Assembly (NCBI GenBank): GCA_027064045.1
Contig: JAMOQK010000012.1
Span: forward strand, 1-60,353
Source: Sulfurimonas sp.
GTDB lineage: Bacteria; Campylobacterota; Campylobacteria; Campylobacterales; Sulfurimonadaceae
Length of the DNA stretch: 60,353 nucleotides
Direction of reading: 5' to 3'
The position numbers were made by a program, and so were the translations under genes. This document shows, in pieces, positions 8,572 through 17,497 of the stretch (the stretch's first letter is position 1; the number at the start of each line of letters is the position of its first letter). The notes below the pieces were generated by a model, which was given only the letters and a program-made list of their open reading frames with translations, had not been told where the DNA came from and made no database searches.

Positions 8572-9662
8572 ACGCCTATATAAACAACTATGAATTATTG
8601 TGTGATGCTGGTGATACAGAAGGCTTAATGGAAGCAATTTATACAAAAAAGTCTGCTATAACGGTTGATGAAAATTACTTAAAAGATAGAACCGCTGGGC
8701 TTGGGATAATGCAATATAGCAATATTTTTGATGTCTTAGAAGATATTGCTCAAAAAGTCTTAGATAGTTCAAACCTTGAAAATTTTAATGATACTCTGCT
8801 TATTTTAGGCTCTTCTGTTGGTGGTATGCAAGAGTGTGAAGATATTTTTTATTCTCAAAAAAGTTATAAAAATATAGATCCAGATAGATACTCAATGAAT
8901 GTTTTAACTGAGCATTTGGGAAAAAAGTTTGGTTTTTATGATGTTAGAGCATTGTCCACTGCATGTACTTCAAGTGCAAATGCTCTGCTTTTGGCAAAAA
9001 GACTTATAGATGTTGAAGCTTATGATAATATCTTGGTAGTTGGAGCAGATGGGCTTTGTTACTCCACTGTTTTGGGTTTTAGTGCTTTGGGTGTTCTTTC
9101 AGATAAAGCGTGTAAACCTTTTGATGAAGATAGAGATGGGATGAATGTATCTGAAGCAGTTGCAATGCTTTTGATACAAAATGTCAAAACACCTGATTCT
9201 ATCGAGTTGAAAGGAGTTGGGGCGAGTAGTGATGCTTATCATATGACAAACCCAGATCCAGAGGCAACAGGTGCGATTAGTTCCATGAAATCTGCCATAA
9301 AAGATGCTGGTTTAAGTGTAGATGATATTGACTATATAAATGCTCATGGTACGGCTACTTTAGCAAATGATAGAGTCGAATCTTTGGCGATTGAGAAACT
9401 TTTTGAGCATAATGTTTATGTGAGTTCAACAAAAGCTATAACTGGTCATACCCTTGGAGCAGCTGGTGCGATAGAGGCTATTATATCTTGTGAAGTTATA
9501 AAAAAATCCTTAATCCCACCTCAAACAGGTTTAAAAAATCAAGAAAATAAAAATATAAATATTCCCAAAGAGAGTGTTAGTATGAAAATAAAAAATATAG
9601 TAAGTAACTCGTTTGCATTTGGTGGGAATAATGCATCTGTTGTGGTTGGAGAGTGTCAATGA
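8568..9662 (+). CDS. beta-ketoacyl-ACP synthase (KAS I/II type), pair B
   Basis: The 364-residue protein has a complete triad: C133 in STACTSSANAL, H260 in NAHGTAT and H294 in TGHTLGAAGA. It is closer to canonical FabF than the pair A enzyme, which has HATGS where FabF has HGTGT. It overlaps the neighbouring chain-length-factor gene by ATGA, giving the likely active heterodimer B. It should elongate the polyene or supply one of the two chains used for the dialkylresorcinol. Confidence 0.88.
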   Translation: MNAYINNYELLCDAGDTEGLMEAIYTKKSAITVDENYLKDRTAGLGIMQYSNIFDVLEDIAQKVLDSSNLENFNDTLLILGSSVGGMQECEDIFYSQKSYKNIDPDRYSMNVLTEHLGKKFGFYDVRALSTACTSSANALLLAKRLIDVEAYDNILVVGADGLCYSTVLGFSALGVLSDKACKPFDEDRDGMNVSEAVAMLLIQNVKTPDSIELKGVGASSDAYHMTNPDPEATGAISSMKSAIKDAGLSVDDIDYINAHGTATLANDRVESLAIEKLFEHNVYVSSTKAITGHTLGAAGAIEAIISCEVIKKSLIPPQTGLKNQENKNINIPKESVSMKIKNIVSNSFAFGGNNASVVVGECQ

Positions 9663-10309
9663 AAAAAGTTGCTATAAACATAATAAATGCACATAAAATT
9701 TATGCAAAAACAAAGTTGGAAGATTTAGATGAAAAAAGGTTGGTTCCGAGTATGATGGTTCGTCGCCGTTTAACTAGAAATTCCAAGGTTATGCTTTATT
9801 TAAGCGATAGATGTAATTTTAGTGGTACAAAGATAGTTTATGGTACTTGCTACAGTGAGCTTCAAGAGGCTGCAAAGATGGCAGATGCTGTTATAAACAA
9901 TGGTTTACTCTCTCCAACCTCTTTTCAAAACAGTGTTTACAATACTGCTCCTTCTTATTACTCTTTGATAAATAAAAACAAAGATGAAGTTATAACTGTA
10001 TCTTCTGGTATGAAAACATCTTTAGATACTTTAAAAACAGCAGCACTTCAGGCATTAGTCTCAAAAGAGCAGATATTATGTGTGGCAGTTGAGTGTATAA
10101 ATATACCAAATATAGAAGAAGTAAACAGATGCACCTCGTATCTTGAAGCTGGTGTGGCAGTTACCTTGGAAATTGCAGATGATATGATTGGTGCAAAAGA
10201 GATAGAAGATAGTTATAGGGTAGATGGAATCATAGATTCGCTTCAAGATTTAATGAGTGTTGTTGGTATGTATGAGAATTCAATTAAAAAAATCGTTGTA
10301 GAACTTTAG
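9659..10309 (+). CDS. beta-ketoacyl synthase chain length factor, pair B
   Basis: The 216-residue protein resembles the short ketoacyl-synthase-like chain length factor family (Ketoacyl-synt_2) found in aryl polyene clusters. It has an FSGTKIVYGTCYSEL strand-helix, then LLSPTSFQNSVYNTAPSYYS, and no active-site cysteine in the right context. Such subunits pair with a ketosynthase to set polyene length. The ATG at 9659 is preferred over the GTG at 9653 because it forms the ATGA overlap with the upstream stop. A 20-base gap separates it from the ammonia-lyase gene. Confidence 0.75.
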   Translation: MKKVAINIINAHKIYAKTKLEDLDEKRLVPSMMVRRRLTRNSKVMLYLSDRCNFSGTKIVYGTCYSELQEAAKMADAVINNGLLSPTSFQNSVYNTAPSYYSLINKNKDEVITVSSGMKTSLDTLKTAALQALVSKEQILCVAVECINIPNIEEVNRCTSYLEAGVAVTLEIADDMIGAKEIEDSYRVDGIIDSLQDLMSVVGMYENSIKKIVVEL

Positions 10310-10329
10310 ATGACAAAGGAAATATAGAG

Positions 10330-11844
10330 ATGGTTATTGATAATAAAATAGTAAGTTATGAAAAATTTATGCATAATGAAGAGATTAAATTAAGTGATAA
10401 TAAAGAGTTTATAAAGTTTATAGATGGTGGACATGAGTTTTTAATAAAACAGATAAAAGAGGGAAGACCAATTTATGGAATAACTACTGGATATGGTGAA
10501 GCTGGTAGCAATTATGCTGCATTTGAAGAGGCTGAAGAGTTACAAAAAAATCTTTATAGATTTTGTGGGGTTGGTGTTGGAGAGTATCTGAGTGATGAGA
10601 TTTCTAAAACTATGATTCTTGTTAGGCTTATTAGTCTTTGTAAGGGTAAAAGTGGTGTGAGTTATGAGCTTTTAAAACGCTTTGAGTTGCTTTTAGACCA
10701 TAAGATATATCCACTTATCCCATCTCAAGGTTCAGTTGGAGCAAGTGGAGATTTGGCACCTTTATCTTATGTTGCTGCAGTTATTGCAGGGGAGAGGGAA
10801 GTAAGTTATCAAGGTAAAGAGAGAAAAACTGAGGATGTTTATAAAGAACTTGGGATTGAACCTTATGTTTTTAAAGCAAAAGAAGCACTTGGTGTTATAA
10901 ATGGTACTGCTACTATGAGTGCTATTGCTATTTGTTCCATAAGAGAGTTTGAAATTTTACTAAAGTCTATGGAGAGTTTTGTAGCTGGGATTTATGAGGT
11001 GCTTCAGTGTGATACAACACCACTAGAGCCTTTTGTACATGAGTCTAAACCATTTGATGGACAAAAAGAAACTGCTAAAAACATATTTGCAAAATGTGAT
11101 GGTTCACTCCTTACTCATCAAGCCTTTAGCAGGTATGAAAATTTTCATCTTGAAAAAGATCAAAATATTCAAGATAGATACTCCATAAGATGTGCGCCAC
11201 AGGTTTTAGGTGTGGTTCGTGATAATCTTGAAGTGGCAAAAAAATGGATAAAAACAGAGATAAATGGGGTAAATGACAATCCTCTTATAGATCATATTGG
11301 TAAAAAGATTTATACCTCTGGAAACTTTTATGGTGGTTATATTGCACATGCCATGGATACGATGAGAATTTGTGTGGGAAATATAGCAGATCTGCTTGAT
11401 AAAGAGTTTGCTCTTTTGGTTGACCATAAATTTAACAAAGGTTTAGGTGAGAGCTTAAAAATCAACCAAAAATCAACACATCATGCTTTTAAGCTTATTC
11501 AGGTAACGCTAAGTTCTCTTAGTGCTGACATTTTGATGAATACAAATGCAGCTTCACTTTACTCAAGACCCACAGAGTCACTAAATCAAGATAAAGTAAG
11601 TATGGGAACAACTGCTGCTAGAAATTTTCATTCACAGATGGGTGATTTGGCAAATATGTTGAGTATAGGCTTTCTTGGTTTGGCTCAAGCTGTTGATATA
11701 AGAGGCTATGAGAAGTGTTCATCCCATCTTAAAAAATCTTATGAGATTATAAGGCAAGATGTAACAATGCTTAAAGAAGACAGAAGACTTGACCTTGATA
11801 TAAAAGCTGTCAACAAAATGCTTGTTGTTGGAAAGTTTGCATGA
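10330..11844 (+). CDS. aromatic amino acid ammonia-lyase (MIO enzyme)
   Basis: This 504-residue protein belongs to the HAL/PAL/TAL family. The A138-S139-G140 tripeptide in GSVGASGDLAPL forms the MIO electrophile, and the catalytic Tyr is Y49 in IYGITTGYG. Further landmarks are QDRYSIRCAPQV and NDNPLID. In flexirubin-type clusters this enzyme turns tyrosine into 4-hydroxycinnamate, the starter of the aryl polyene. The specificity loop reads LYRFCGVG, placing F78-C79 where tyrosine lyases usually have His-Leu and histidine lyases Ser-His in my manual alignment; phenylalanine lyases have Phe-Leu. So the substrate may be phenylalanine. No hut genes are nearby, which argues against histidine catabolism. 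Confidence 0.85.
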   Translation: MVIDNKIVSYEKFMHNEEIKLSDNKEFIKFIDGGHEFLIKQIKEGRPIYGITTGYGEAGSNYAAFEEAEELQKNLYRFCGVGVGEYLSDEISKTMILVRLISLCKGKSGVSYELLKRFELLLDHKIYPLIPSQGSVGASGDLAPLSYVAAVIAGEREVSYQGKERKTEDVYKELGIEPYVFKAKEALGVINGTATMSAIAICSIREFEILLKSMESFVAGIYEVLQCDTTPLEPFVHESKPFDGQKETAKNIFAKCDGSLLTHQAFSRYENFHLEKDQNIQDRYSIRCAPQVLGVVRDNLEVAKKWIKTEINGVNDNPLIDHIGKKIYTSGNFYGGYIAHAMDTMRICVGNIADLLDKEFALLVDHKFNKGLGESLKINQKSTHHAFKLIQVTLSSLSADILMNTNAASLYSRPTESLNQDKVSMGTTAARNFHSQMGDLANMLSIGFLGLAQAVDIRGYEKCSSHLKKSYEIIRQDVTMLKEDRRLDLDIKAVNKMLVVGKFA

Positions 11845-12533
11845 AAAAAGTACTAATTACAGGCTCAACTGGAGCGATAGGTTCGGCATGTGCAAAGTAT
11901 TTTCATGATAATGGTTATTTCGTATATCTTCATTACAGAAGTAACCAATCAAAAGCAAATGAGTTAAAAAGTGAGTTAAAAAATTCACAGATAATTGGTT
12001 TTGATATATCAAACAAAGATGAGGTTTACTTAAAACTTCAAGATTTAGAAGTTGATGTTTTGGTAAATAATGCAGGGATAACAAAAGATAAGCTTTTTTT
12101 CTGGATGGAAGATAGTGACTGGAGTGATGTTGTAGATACTTCTGTAAATGGTACATACTATGTTACAAAAGCTTTGATTAAAAACATGATAAGCAACAAA
12201 AGAGGCTCTATTATAAATGTTGCTTCTGTTTCTGGTATTGTTGGAAATGCAGGTCAGACCAACTACTCTGCTGCAAAGGGTGCAATGATAGCTTTTACAA
12301 AAGCATTAAGTGTTGAAGTTGCTAGATATAAGATAAGAGTAAATGCAGTAGCACCAGGTCTTATTGCTTCAGAAATGACACAGGATTTAGACCTAAAAGA
12401 GATAAAAAAAACCATACCCCTAAAGAGGGTTGGTAAGCCTGACGAAGTTGCAGAATGTGTGTTTTTCTTAGCTGATAAAGCCTCTTATGTTACAGGAGAG
12501 GTGTTAAATATAAGTGGTGGAATGGTAAGGTAA
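11841..12533 (+). CDS. FabG-like 3-ketoacyl-ACP reductase (SDR)
   Basis: The 230-residue short-chain dehydrogenase has the nucleotide motif TGSTGAIG at residues 7-14, NNAGI, the active-site Ser in VASVSG and the YSAAKGA catalytic Tyr-Lys. It ends in GGMVR, close to the usual GG end of FabG. It should reduce beta-ketoacyl-ACP intermediates with NADPH before dehydration. The start overlaps the ammonia-lyase stop (ATGA). A cellular fabG is expected elsewhere, so this copy is probably dedicated to the pigment. Confidence 0.88.
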   Translation: MKKVLITGSTGAIGSACAKYFHDNGYFVYLHYRSNQSKANELKSELKNSQIIGFDISNKDEVYLKLQDLEVDVLVNNAGITKDKLFFWMEDSDWSDVVDTSVNGTYYVTKALIKNMISNKRGSIINVASVSGIVGNAGQTNYSAAKGAMIAFTKALSVEVARYKIRVNAVAPGLIASEMTQDLDLKEIKKTIPLKRVGKPDEVAECVFFLADKASYVTGEVLNISGGMVR

Positions 12534-12539
12534 TGTAAA

Positions 12540-13088
12540 ATGATTTCAAATTTTTTTGGTTTAATCTTTGCTCCATTATTTGTAGTATTGTTACACTATT
12601 TTAAGTTTGAATCGGTTGTTTTAGTTTATCTGCTTATGGCATGTGGGTTTTTTATCTATTCATATATGAAAAAAGATTCATTAAAAGATATGATGTTACC
12701 AACCATATATATCGTGGCACTTAGTGTTGCTTACCATTTTTCATCATTTGAGACTGTAAAATATATACCAGTTACGCTTTCAGGTATATTTTTGTTTTTA
12801 TTTATAGATGCACATTTTAATAAAAGAGAGATGGTTCTTGGATTTACAAGGAAGTTTTATCCAAAAGAGTTAAGTATTCAAGAGGTAGAATTTTTAAGAA
12901 ACGGAGATGGATATTGGGTTGTTGTAATGCTTATAAATACAATGATTCATCTTTTTGTTGTGAATTTTGCAACTGATGTTGCTTGGGCGTTTTATACTTC
13001 TATTGGGTGGTATATTTTGTTTTTTCTGTCTTTGATTATTCAGATTGTTTACGGAAAGGTTTACGGTGTACGGTTGTATTCTAGGTAG
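12540..13088 (+). CDS. COG4648-like inner-membrane protein
   Basis: The 182-residue protein has about five or six hydrophobic segments, ending in VYGVRLYSR. Proteins of this kind, often listed as COG4648, sit next to the acyltransferase gene in aryl polyene clusters; no reaction is known to me. It begins 6 bases after the reductase. Its last 23 bases overlap the acyltransferase start, so translation is coupled. Motif copy at 12638-12647. Confidence 0.65.
   Translation: MISNFFGLIFAPLFVVLLHYFKFESVVLVYLLMACGFFIYSYMKKDSLKDMMLPTIYIVALSVAYHFSSFETVKYIPVTLSGIFLFLFIDAHFNKREMVLGFTRKFYPKELSIQEVEFLRNGDGYWVVVMLINTMIHLFVVNFATDVAWAFYTSIGWYILFFLSLIIQIVYGKVYGVRLYSR
12638..12647 (+). repeat. GGCATGTGGG motif copy
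   Basis: Read as M-A-C-G in the membrane protein gene. Confidence 0.8.
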
Positions 13089-13803
13089 TATTGGTCATTT
13101 TATATATTTTGGTTTATTGGCTGTTTTAATTATACCAGGGTATATTATATATCTAATTGCCAGATTATTTATGAAGGAGCCTAAGTATGTTTTTCAACTC
13201 GGCTCATCTTACTCTTATAAACTTTTTTTTCTTTTAACACCAAAAATAGTATTGAAAAAAGATTTAAAAAAAGAGATACCAACAAATGCTATCTTTATAT
13301 CTACACATCAATCTATCTTGGATTTTCCAGCTCTAAGTACATTTATTAGAAAATATCTATTTTTTGCAAATGTAAATCTAGGAAGTTTGCCTCTTATTGC
13401 TTACATATGTAATCTTGCAGGGGTTAGCTATATTAGTGGTAAGGGGATAGACAAGATTAGCAAAATATATGATGATTTTGAGAAACATCTAAAAGATGGT
13501 AAAAATATTATTTTTTTTCCTGAGGGAACTCGGCATGTGGATTGTAAATTAAAACCATTTAAAAGGGGTGCTTTTAGACTATCTAAAAAAACTTCCAAAC
13601 CTATTGTTCCTATTGTTATGGAGGGAGCTTATAAGCTTTTACCCAGAAAGGCATTTTGTTTTAGAACAACAAAAAAAACAACTATTCATGTAAAAATGTT
13701 AGATACTTTATACCCAGAAGATTTTGCAAGTGATAAAGAGATGATGGTTTATGCACAAAAAATTATGCAAGAGGAGAAAGATAAATTATGCGATATATCT
13801 TAG
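13066..13803 (+). CDS. PlsC-family lysophospholipid acyltransferase-like protein
   Basis: The protein has an N-terminal membrane helix, the HX4D motif HQSILD, and the acceptor motif FFPEGTRH. These are diagnostic of the LPLAT family and should make it a membrane acyltransferase. In aryl polyene clusters such an enzyme is thought to acylate the lipid or sugar part of the pigment. A longer frame begins at TTG 13045, but GGAAAGG lies six bases before GTG 13066, which I prefer. Motif copy at 13532-13540. Confidence 0.82.
   Translation: MYGCILGSIGHFIYFGLLAVLIIPGYIIYLIARLFMKEPKYVFQLGSSYSYKLFFLLTPKIVLKKDLKKEIPTNAIFISTHQSILDFPALSTFIRKYLFFANVNLGSLPLIAYICNLAGVSYISGKGIDKISKIYDDFEKHLKDGKNIIFFPEGTRHVDCKLKPFKRGAFRLSKKTSKPIVPIVMEGAYKLLPRKAFCFRTTKKTTIHVKMLDTLYPEDFASDKEMMVYAQKIMQEEKDKLCDIS
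13532..13540 (+). repeat. GGCATGTGG(A) motif copy
   Basis: Followed by A. Read as R-H-V-D in the acyltransferase gene, a different frame from most copies. Confidence 0.75.
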
Positions 13804-14267
13804 TATTATGTTTGAGTGTAATGTTATTTGGGGCATCTTCATACGATTTTAATGAGTATAAGTTTGTCTCGGCTGCAGCTGCAACATTTAAGCAAAGTGG
13901 AAATATATCTTTTGATAACTCTAAAACTATTATCACCTATTCTCAACCAAAATATAAACAAATTATAGATGATGGTACAGATGTAACCATCACAGGTAAA
14001 TCAGGTAAAACTTATAAACTAAAGGGTAAAGCTCTTTTTTATACAAAACTTTTTATAGATGTTATGAGGAGATTGGGAGATATAAAATATCTAAAAAAAT
14101 CACGAGATTTTTTACTTGTAAAAAAAGAAAATATCTACATAGTAGAGTTTAAAAATGAGATAAAAGATCAAGTTTTAAAAGCTGAAGTAGAGGCTAAAAA
14201 CTCCAAAGTAAAAAGTTTTAAACTTTTTATGAAAAATGGGGATACACTCGAAATAATTAAGAGATGA
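13788..14267 (+). CDS. LolA-like periplasmic protein
   Basis: The 159-residue protein has a signal peptide (MRYILVLCLSVMLFGAS). The mature part is rich in beta strands and resembles the LolA lipoprotein-carrier fold: an FSADFKQ-like ATFKQSGNI segment, a repeated strand-turn pattern, and an ending in NGDTLEI. LolA-like proteins accompany the MMPL exporter in aryl polyene clusters and probably ferry the hydrophobic pigment across the periplasm. It overlaps both the acyltransferase and the exporter genes. Confidence 0.65.
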   Translation: MRYILVLCLSVMLFGASSYDFNEYKFVSAAAATFKQSGNISFDNSKTIITYSQPKYKQIIDDGTDVTITGKSGKTYKLKGKALFYTKLFIDVMRRLGDIKYLKKSRDFLLVKKENIYIVEFKNEIKDQVLKAEVEAKNSKVKSFKLFMKNGDTLEIIKR

Positions 14268-16354
14268 AAAAACACCTAAATATACTCATATTTTTATTTT
14301 TAAGTGGTTTATTTATTGTTTTTTCACCACAAATTAAATTTTCTACAAACTTTTTAGAGCTTTTTTTCTCACAAAAAACCGTAACTTTTTTTGATGTTAT
14401 GTCTAAACTTAAACTCTCAAACAATATTTTTATAGCTAAAAAAGGTTTTGATGAAAACTCTTTGGATGAGTTATATGTTTTGGCAAAAGAGTTGAAAAAA
14501 CTTCCAGAGATTTCAAAAGTTACTATCTCTTTATTGCCTTCAAAGGAACTTAGGGACTATTATAAAAAAAATTATTATTTATTGGCTGATTTTAACAATA
14601 CAAAACTTTCCAAAGAGATGGTGGCTCAAAGGTTGCAAAACAGTTATGAAGAGTTGGTAAACTCCTTTATTTATATGCCATTGGATACAAATGACCCACT
14701 AGGTTTGTTTAAGATAAAACTGCTTCCACATGCCAAATACTTGAGTATAAAAGATTATGGGTATGTTTTAAGAGCAACTACAAATATAGATAGTTCCTCA
14801 ACAAAAAAAGATAAAGAATTGTATGATAAACTAAACCTTATACTATCTTCACACAAAGATATTATGGTTTATGCACCTTTTTTCTTTTTTGTTGAAAACT
14901 CATCACATATAAAACATGATATACAAAAGATTGTAACTATTGCTACTGTTTTGCTTTTGTTTTTGTACTTTTTTATGCTTAAAAATTATAAGTTACTTGT
15001 CCATGGTGTTATTGCAATCGGCAGTTCGGTTTTAGGTGCTGTTCTGGCATGTGGGGTTTTGTTACCGAGTATAAACATAATGGTTTTAGCATTTGGGATT
15101 AGTATCACCACTATATCCATAGACTATATGTTTCACTACTATTTTCATGGTTATTTTAGTACAAAAGGGTTTATCCGACAAAAGAGTGTTTTTTTTGGTT
15201 TTATAACAACTTTTGGTGTGTTTGTTATATTTAGCTTTATAGATATAAAACTTTTTTATCAGTTATCATTGTTCAGTGCTATCTCTCTTTTGATTGCATA
15301 TATACTTTTTAGTTCTGTATTTACCTATCTTGATATACAAAAACCAATTATCAAAGAGCAAAATCAGCAAATAAAAAGTTTCAATCCACTTGTTGTTGTG
15401 TTAGTATCTTTGGTTTTATTTGGTTATAGCTATAGTCATCTTAAATTTGATAATAATCTTAAAAACCTAGATTATAAAAATGAAAAACTTTTAAAACTGT
15501 CTAAAATTTTTAATAAAAGTTTAACTAAAAATAGTTATCAAAATATAATTATCAGTGCAAAAACAAAAGAACTTCTTTTACAAAAGTATGAAAAATTACA
15601 AACACTTTATCCAGAGATACTTGGAATTGGCAAGGAAGTTTTAAGTGAGAAAAAGTGTAAAAAAAGACTAGATAAGCTACAAAAATATGATTTTGATAGA
15701 TTGAAAAAGATTATAGATACAGAGGCACAAAAAATTGGGTTTAAAAATGCTTTTAAAAACTCCTACGCAAATATAAAAAAAGTTAACTGTGATATGAAAC
15801 CCATAGAAGATATGGGTTTTAAAATAATAAAAGAGAAACAAAAGTATTATACATTGGTGTTGATACCAAAAAAATATAAAGTTGTCTTAGATGATAGTAT
15901 GCAACCATTAAATATCTCACAAATACTTTCAAAAGATATAGATAAAGCGACAGATACCATAGTCAAATTTATGTTTATGAGTATTTGTTTTATTTTAGTA
16001 GTCCTTTTTTTACTTAGTCGCCGAGATATTTTATATCCTTTAGCTTTTGTGTTGTTTCCCATAAGTATTGTGCTGTTTTTTATATCACTTTTTGGTACAA
16101 TTAACATTATGCATCTGTTTGCTCTTATCATACTTATGGCGATAAGTATTGATTATGGTGTTTATATGCACTCGAGTACAAGTTTAGTTGAGACTACAAT
16201 GGCGATAAAATATGCACTTCTTAGCACTTTAGCTGGTTTTGGGGTGTTGATACTTAGCGATACAGTTGCCCTGCATTCCATAGGTTTTGTTATAACTATT
16301 GGGGTGGTAGCGATTTTTATTTTAATTTATGGAAGAAAATATGAAGATATATGA
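14264..16354 (+). CDS. MMPL/RND-type exporter
   Basis: The 696-residue protein shows two similar halves. Each has one transmembrane helix, a large periplasmic domain, then a cluster of about five helices. The second cluster ends near residue 690. Conserved acidic residues in membrane helices (ISIDYMFHYY and ISIDYGVYMH) are the proton-relay type seen in MMPL proteins. It probably extracts the aryl polyene lipid from the inner membrane and hands it to the LolA-like protein. Two motif copies lie inside (14726, 15046). Its 3' end overlaps the ligase gene. Confidence 0.82.
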   Translation: MKKHLNILIFLFLSGLFIVFSPQIKFSTNFLELFFSQKTVTFFDVMSKLKLSNNIFIAKKGFDENSLDELYVLAKELKKLPEISKVTISLLPSKELRDYYKKNYYLLADFNNTKLSKEMVAQRLQNSYEELVNSFIYMPLDTNDPLGLFKIKLLPHAKYLSIKDYGYVLRATTNIDSSSTKKDKELYDKLNLILSSHKDIMVYAPFFFFVENSSHIKHDIQKIVTIATVLLLFLYFFMLKNYKLLVHGVIAIGSSVLGAVLACGVLLPSINIMVLAFGISITTISIDYMFHYYFHGYFSTKGFIRQKSVFFGFITTFGVFVIFSFIDIKLFYQLSLFSAISLLIAYILFSSVFTYLDIQKPIIKEQNQQIKSFNPLVVVLVSLVLFGYSYSHLKFDNNLKNLDYKNEKLLKLSKIFNKSLTKNSYQNIIISAKTKELLLQKYEKLQTLYPEILGIGKEVLSEKKCKKRLDKLQKYDFDRLKKIIDTEAQKIGFKNAFKNSYANIKKVNCDMKPIEDMGFKIIKEKQKYYTLVLIPKKYKVVLDDSMQPLNISQILSKDIDKATDTIVKFMFMSICFILVVLFLLSRRDILYPLAFVLFPISIVLFFISLFGTINIMHLFALIILMAISIDYGVYMHSSTSLVETTMAIKYALLSTLAGFGVLILSDTVALHSIGFVITIGVVAIFILIYGRKYEDI
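14726..14734 (-). repeat. GGCATGTGG(A) motif copy
   Basis: The top strand is read L-P-H-A-K in the exporter gene. Confidence 0.75.
15046..15055 (+). repeat. GGCATGTGGG motif copy
   Basis: Read as L-A-C-G in the exporter gene. Confidence 0.8.
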
Positions 16355-17483
16355 TATGGATAAAAAAAAGTATCTAACGATACAAAAGTTTGATAATCCT
16401 ACAAGAAAAGTTGAACAGTTGAGCGATGTGCTTTACCATTTTGAAAATGATATTTTTAAAATTATATATGATAAGTCTCAACCAGCATTAGTAAAATATA
16501 TAAACTCTTTAGACCAAGATATGTTAAAACAGGATGATTTTCAGTTTTTGTACTTTACATCTGGTACAACAGGTACACCAACAGGGGTTTATAAAACTAA
16601 GCAAAACTCATTAAAACAGTCAAAAGCACTTATGAAAACTTTGGGTGATATGAAGTTTAAAAGAGTTGTTACTACTGTTCCTTTTGTTCATATTTACGGT
16701 GTTGATATTGGTGGAGTTATGCCACTTGATTTAGATTTGGATGTTTATACAAAAGAGAATTTTTTACCTGAAGAGTTAGCAGTTGAAGCTCAGGTTGAAG
16801 GCACTTTAATAGTAACAACACCTATTTTTATAAAAGCACTAAATAGAATAAAAAAAGATGTTAAGTTTACAAATAGTTTGTTTTTAACAGCAACAGCACC
16901 TGTGCCGATAGAGGATGCAAAAGAGTTTAAAGAACATTATGATTGTTCTGTTATGCAACTTTTTGCTTCAACTGAAACGGGGTTGATGGGGTATAAACAA
17001 GATGATGAGAGCATACTAAACACTTACGAAGGGGTTAGTATAGGTGAAGATGATGGGATGTTAAATATATCATCACCTCTTGTAACTCAACAAATCATAA
17101 AAGATAAAAAACTTCAAGATGTTATACAACCTTTTCAAACAGAAGATATAGTTGAGATTTTAGATGAGCATAGGTTTAAACTTATAGGTCGTAGTTCAAA
17201 TTTGGCAAAAATTGCAGGAAAAAGAATATCAACCCAACAGATAGAAAATATTATAGAAATGATAGATGGCATAAAATCTGTGTTGATAAAAATAAAAATG
17301 GATGATAGAGCTTTAAAAGATGAGATTTTAAATATCTATATAGAGGGTGACATTGAGTTAAAGGGTAAGATGCTAAGAGAAATTTTAAAAGAGCATTTTG
17401 GTTCAATCAATATCCCTTTTAAACTCCATAATCATAAAAAGATTTTAAGAAATTCAATTGGCAAAAAAATAGGTTTTGAGTAA
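16341..17483 (+). CDS. short AMP-forming acyl ligase
   Basis: This ANL-superfamily enzyme has the phosphate-binding P-loop FTSGTTGTPTG, the STETG motif and a C-terminal lysine in NSIGKKIGFE, the position of the adenylation lysine. At about 380 residues it is shorter than typical CoA ligases; aryl polyene ligases are often short. It should activate the cinnamate-type acid made by the ammonia-lyase and load it on a carrier protein. A start at ATG 16329 is possible, but GGAAG at 16331 is well spaced for ATG 16341. It overlaps the exporter gene end. Confidence 0.82.
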   Translation: MKIYDMDKKKYLTIQKFDNPTRKVEQLSDVLYHFENDIFKIIYDKSQPALVKYINSLDQDMLKQDDFQFLYFTSGTTGTPTGVYKTKQNSLKQSKALMKTLGDMKFKRVVTTVPFVHIYGVDIGGVMPLDLDLDVYTKENFLPEELAVEAQVEGTLIVTTPIFIKALNRIKKDVKFTNSLFLTATAPVPIEDAKEFKEHYDCSVMQLFASTETGLMGYKQDDESILNTYEGVSIGEDDGMLNISSPLVTQQIIKDKKLQDVIQPFQTEDIVEILDEHRFKLIGRSSNLAKIAGKRISTQQIENIIEMIDGIKSVLIKIKMDDRALKDEILNIYIEGDIELKGKMLREILKEHFGSINIPFKLHNHKKILRNSIGKKIGFE

Positions 17484-17491
17484 TTTTAAGA

Positions 17492-17497
17492 TATAAT
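17492..17497 (+). promoter_or_regulatory. -10 box next to the second ACP gene
   Basis: TATAAT abuts ATG 17498. If used, transcription would start inside the annotated frame, which favours the TTG at 17525 (with GGAG at 17513-17516) as the true ACP start. Confidence 0.35.

Noticed and set aside
10330..11844. Naming the ammonia-lyase hutH (histidine catabolism)
   Set aside because: The specificity loop lacks the Ser-His of histidine lyases, no hutU/I/G genes are near, and the gene sits inside a polyene cluster.
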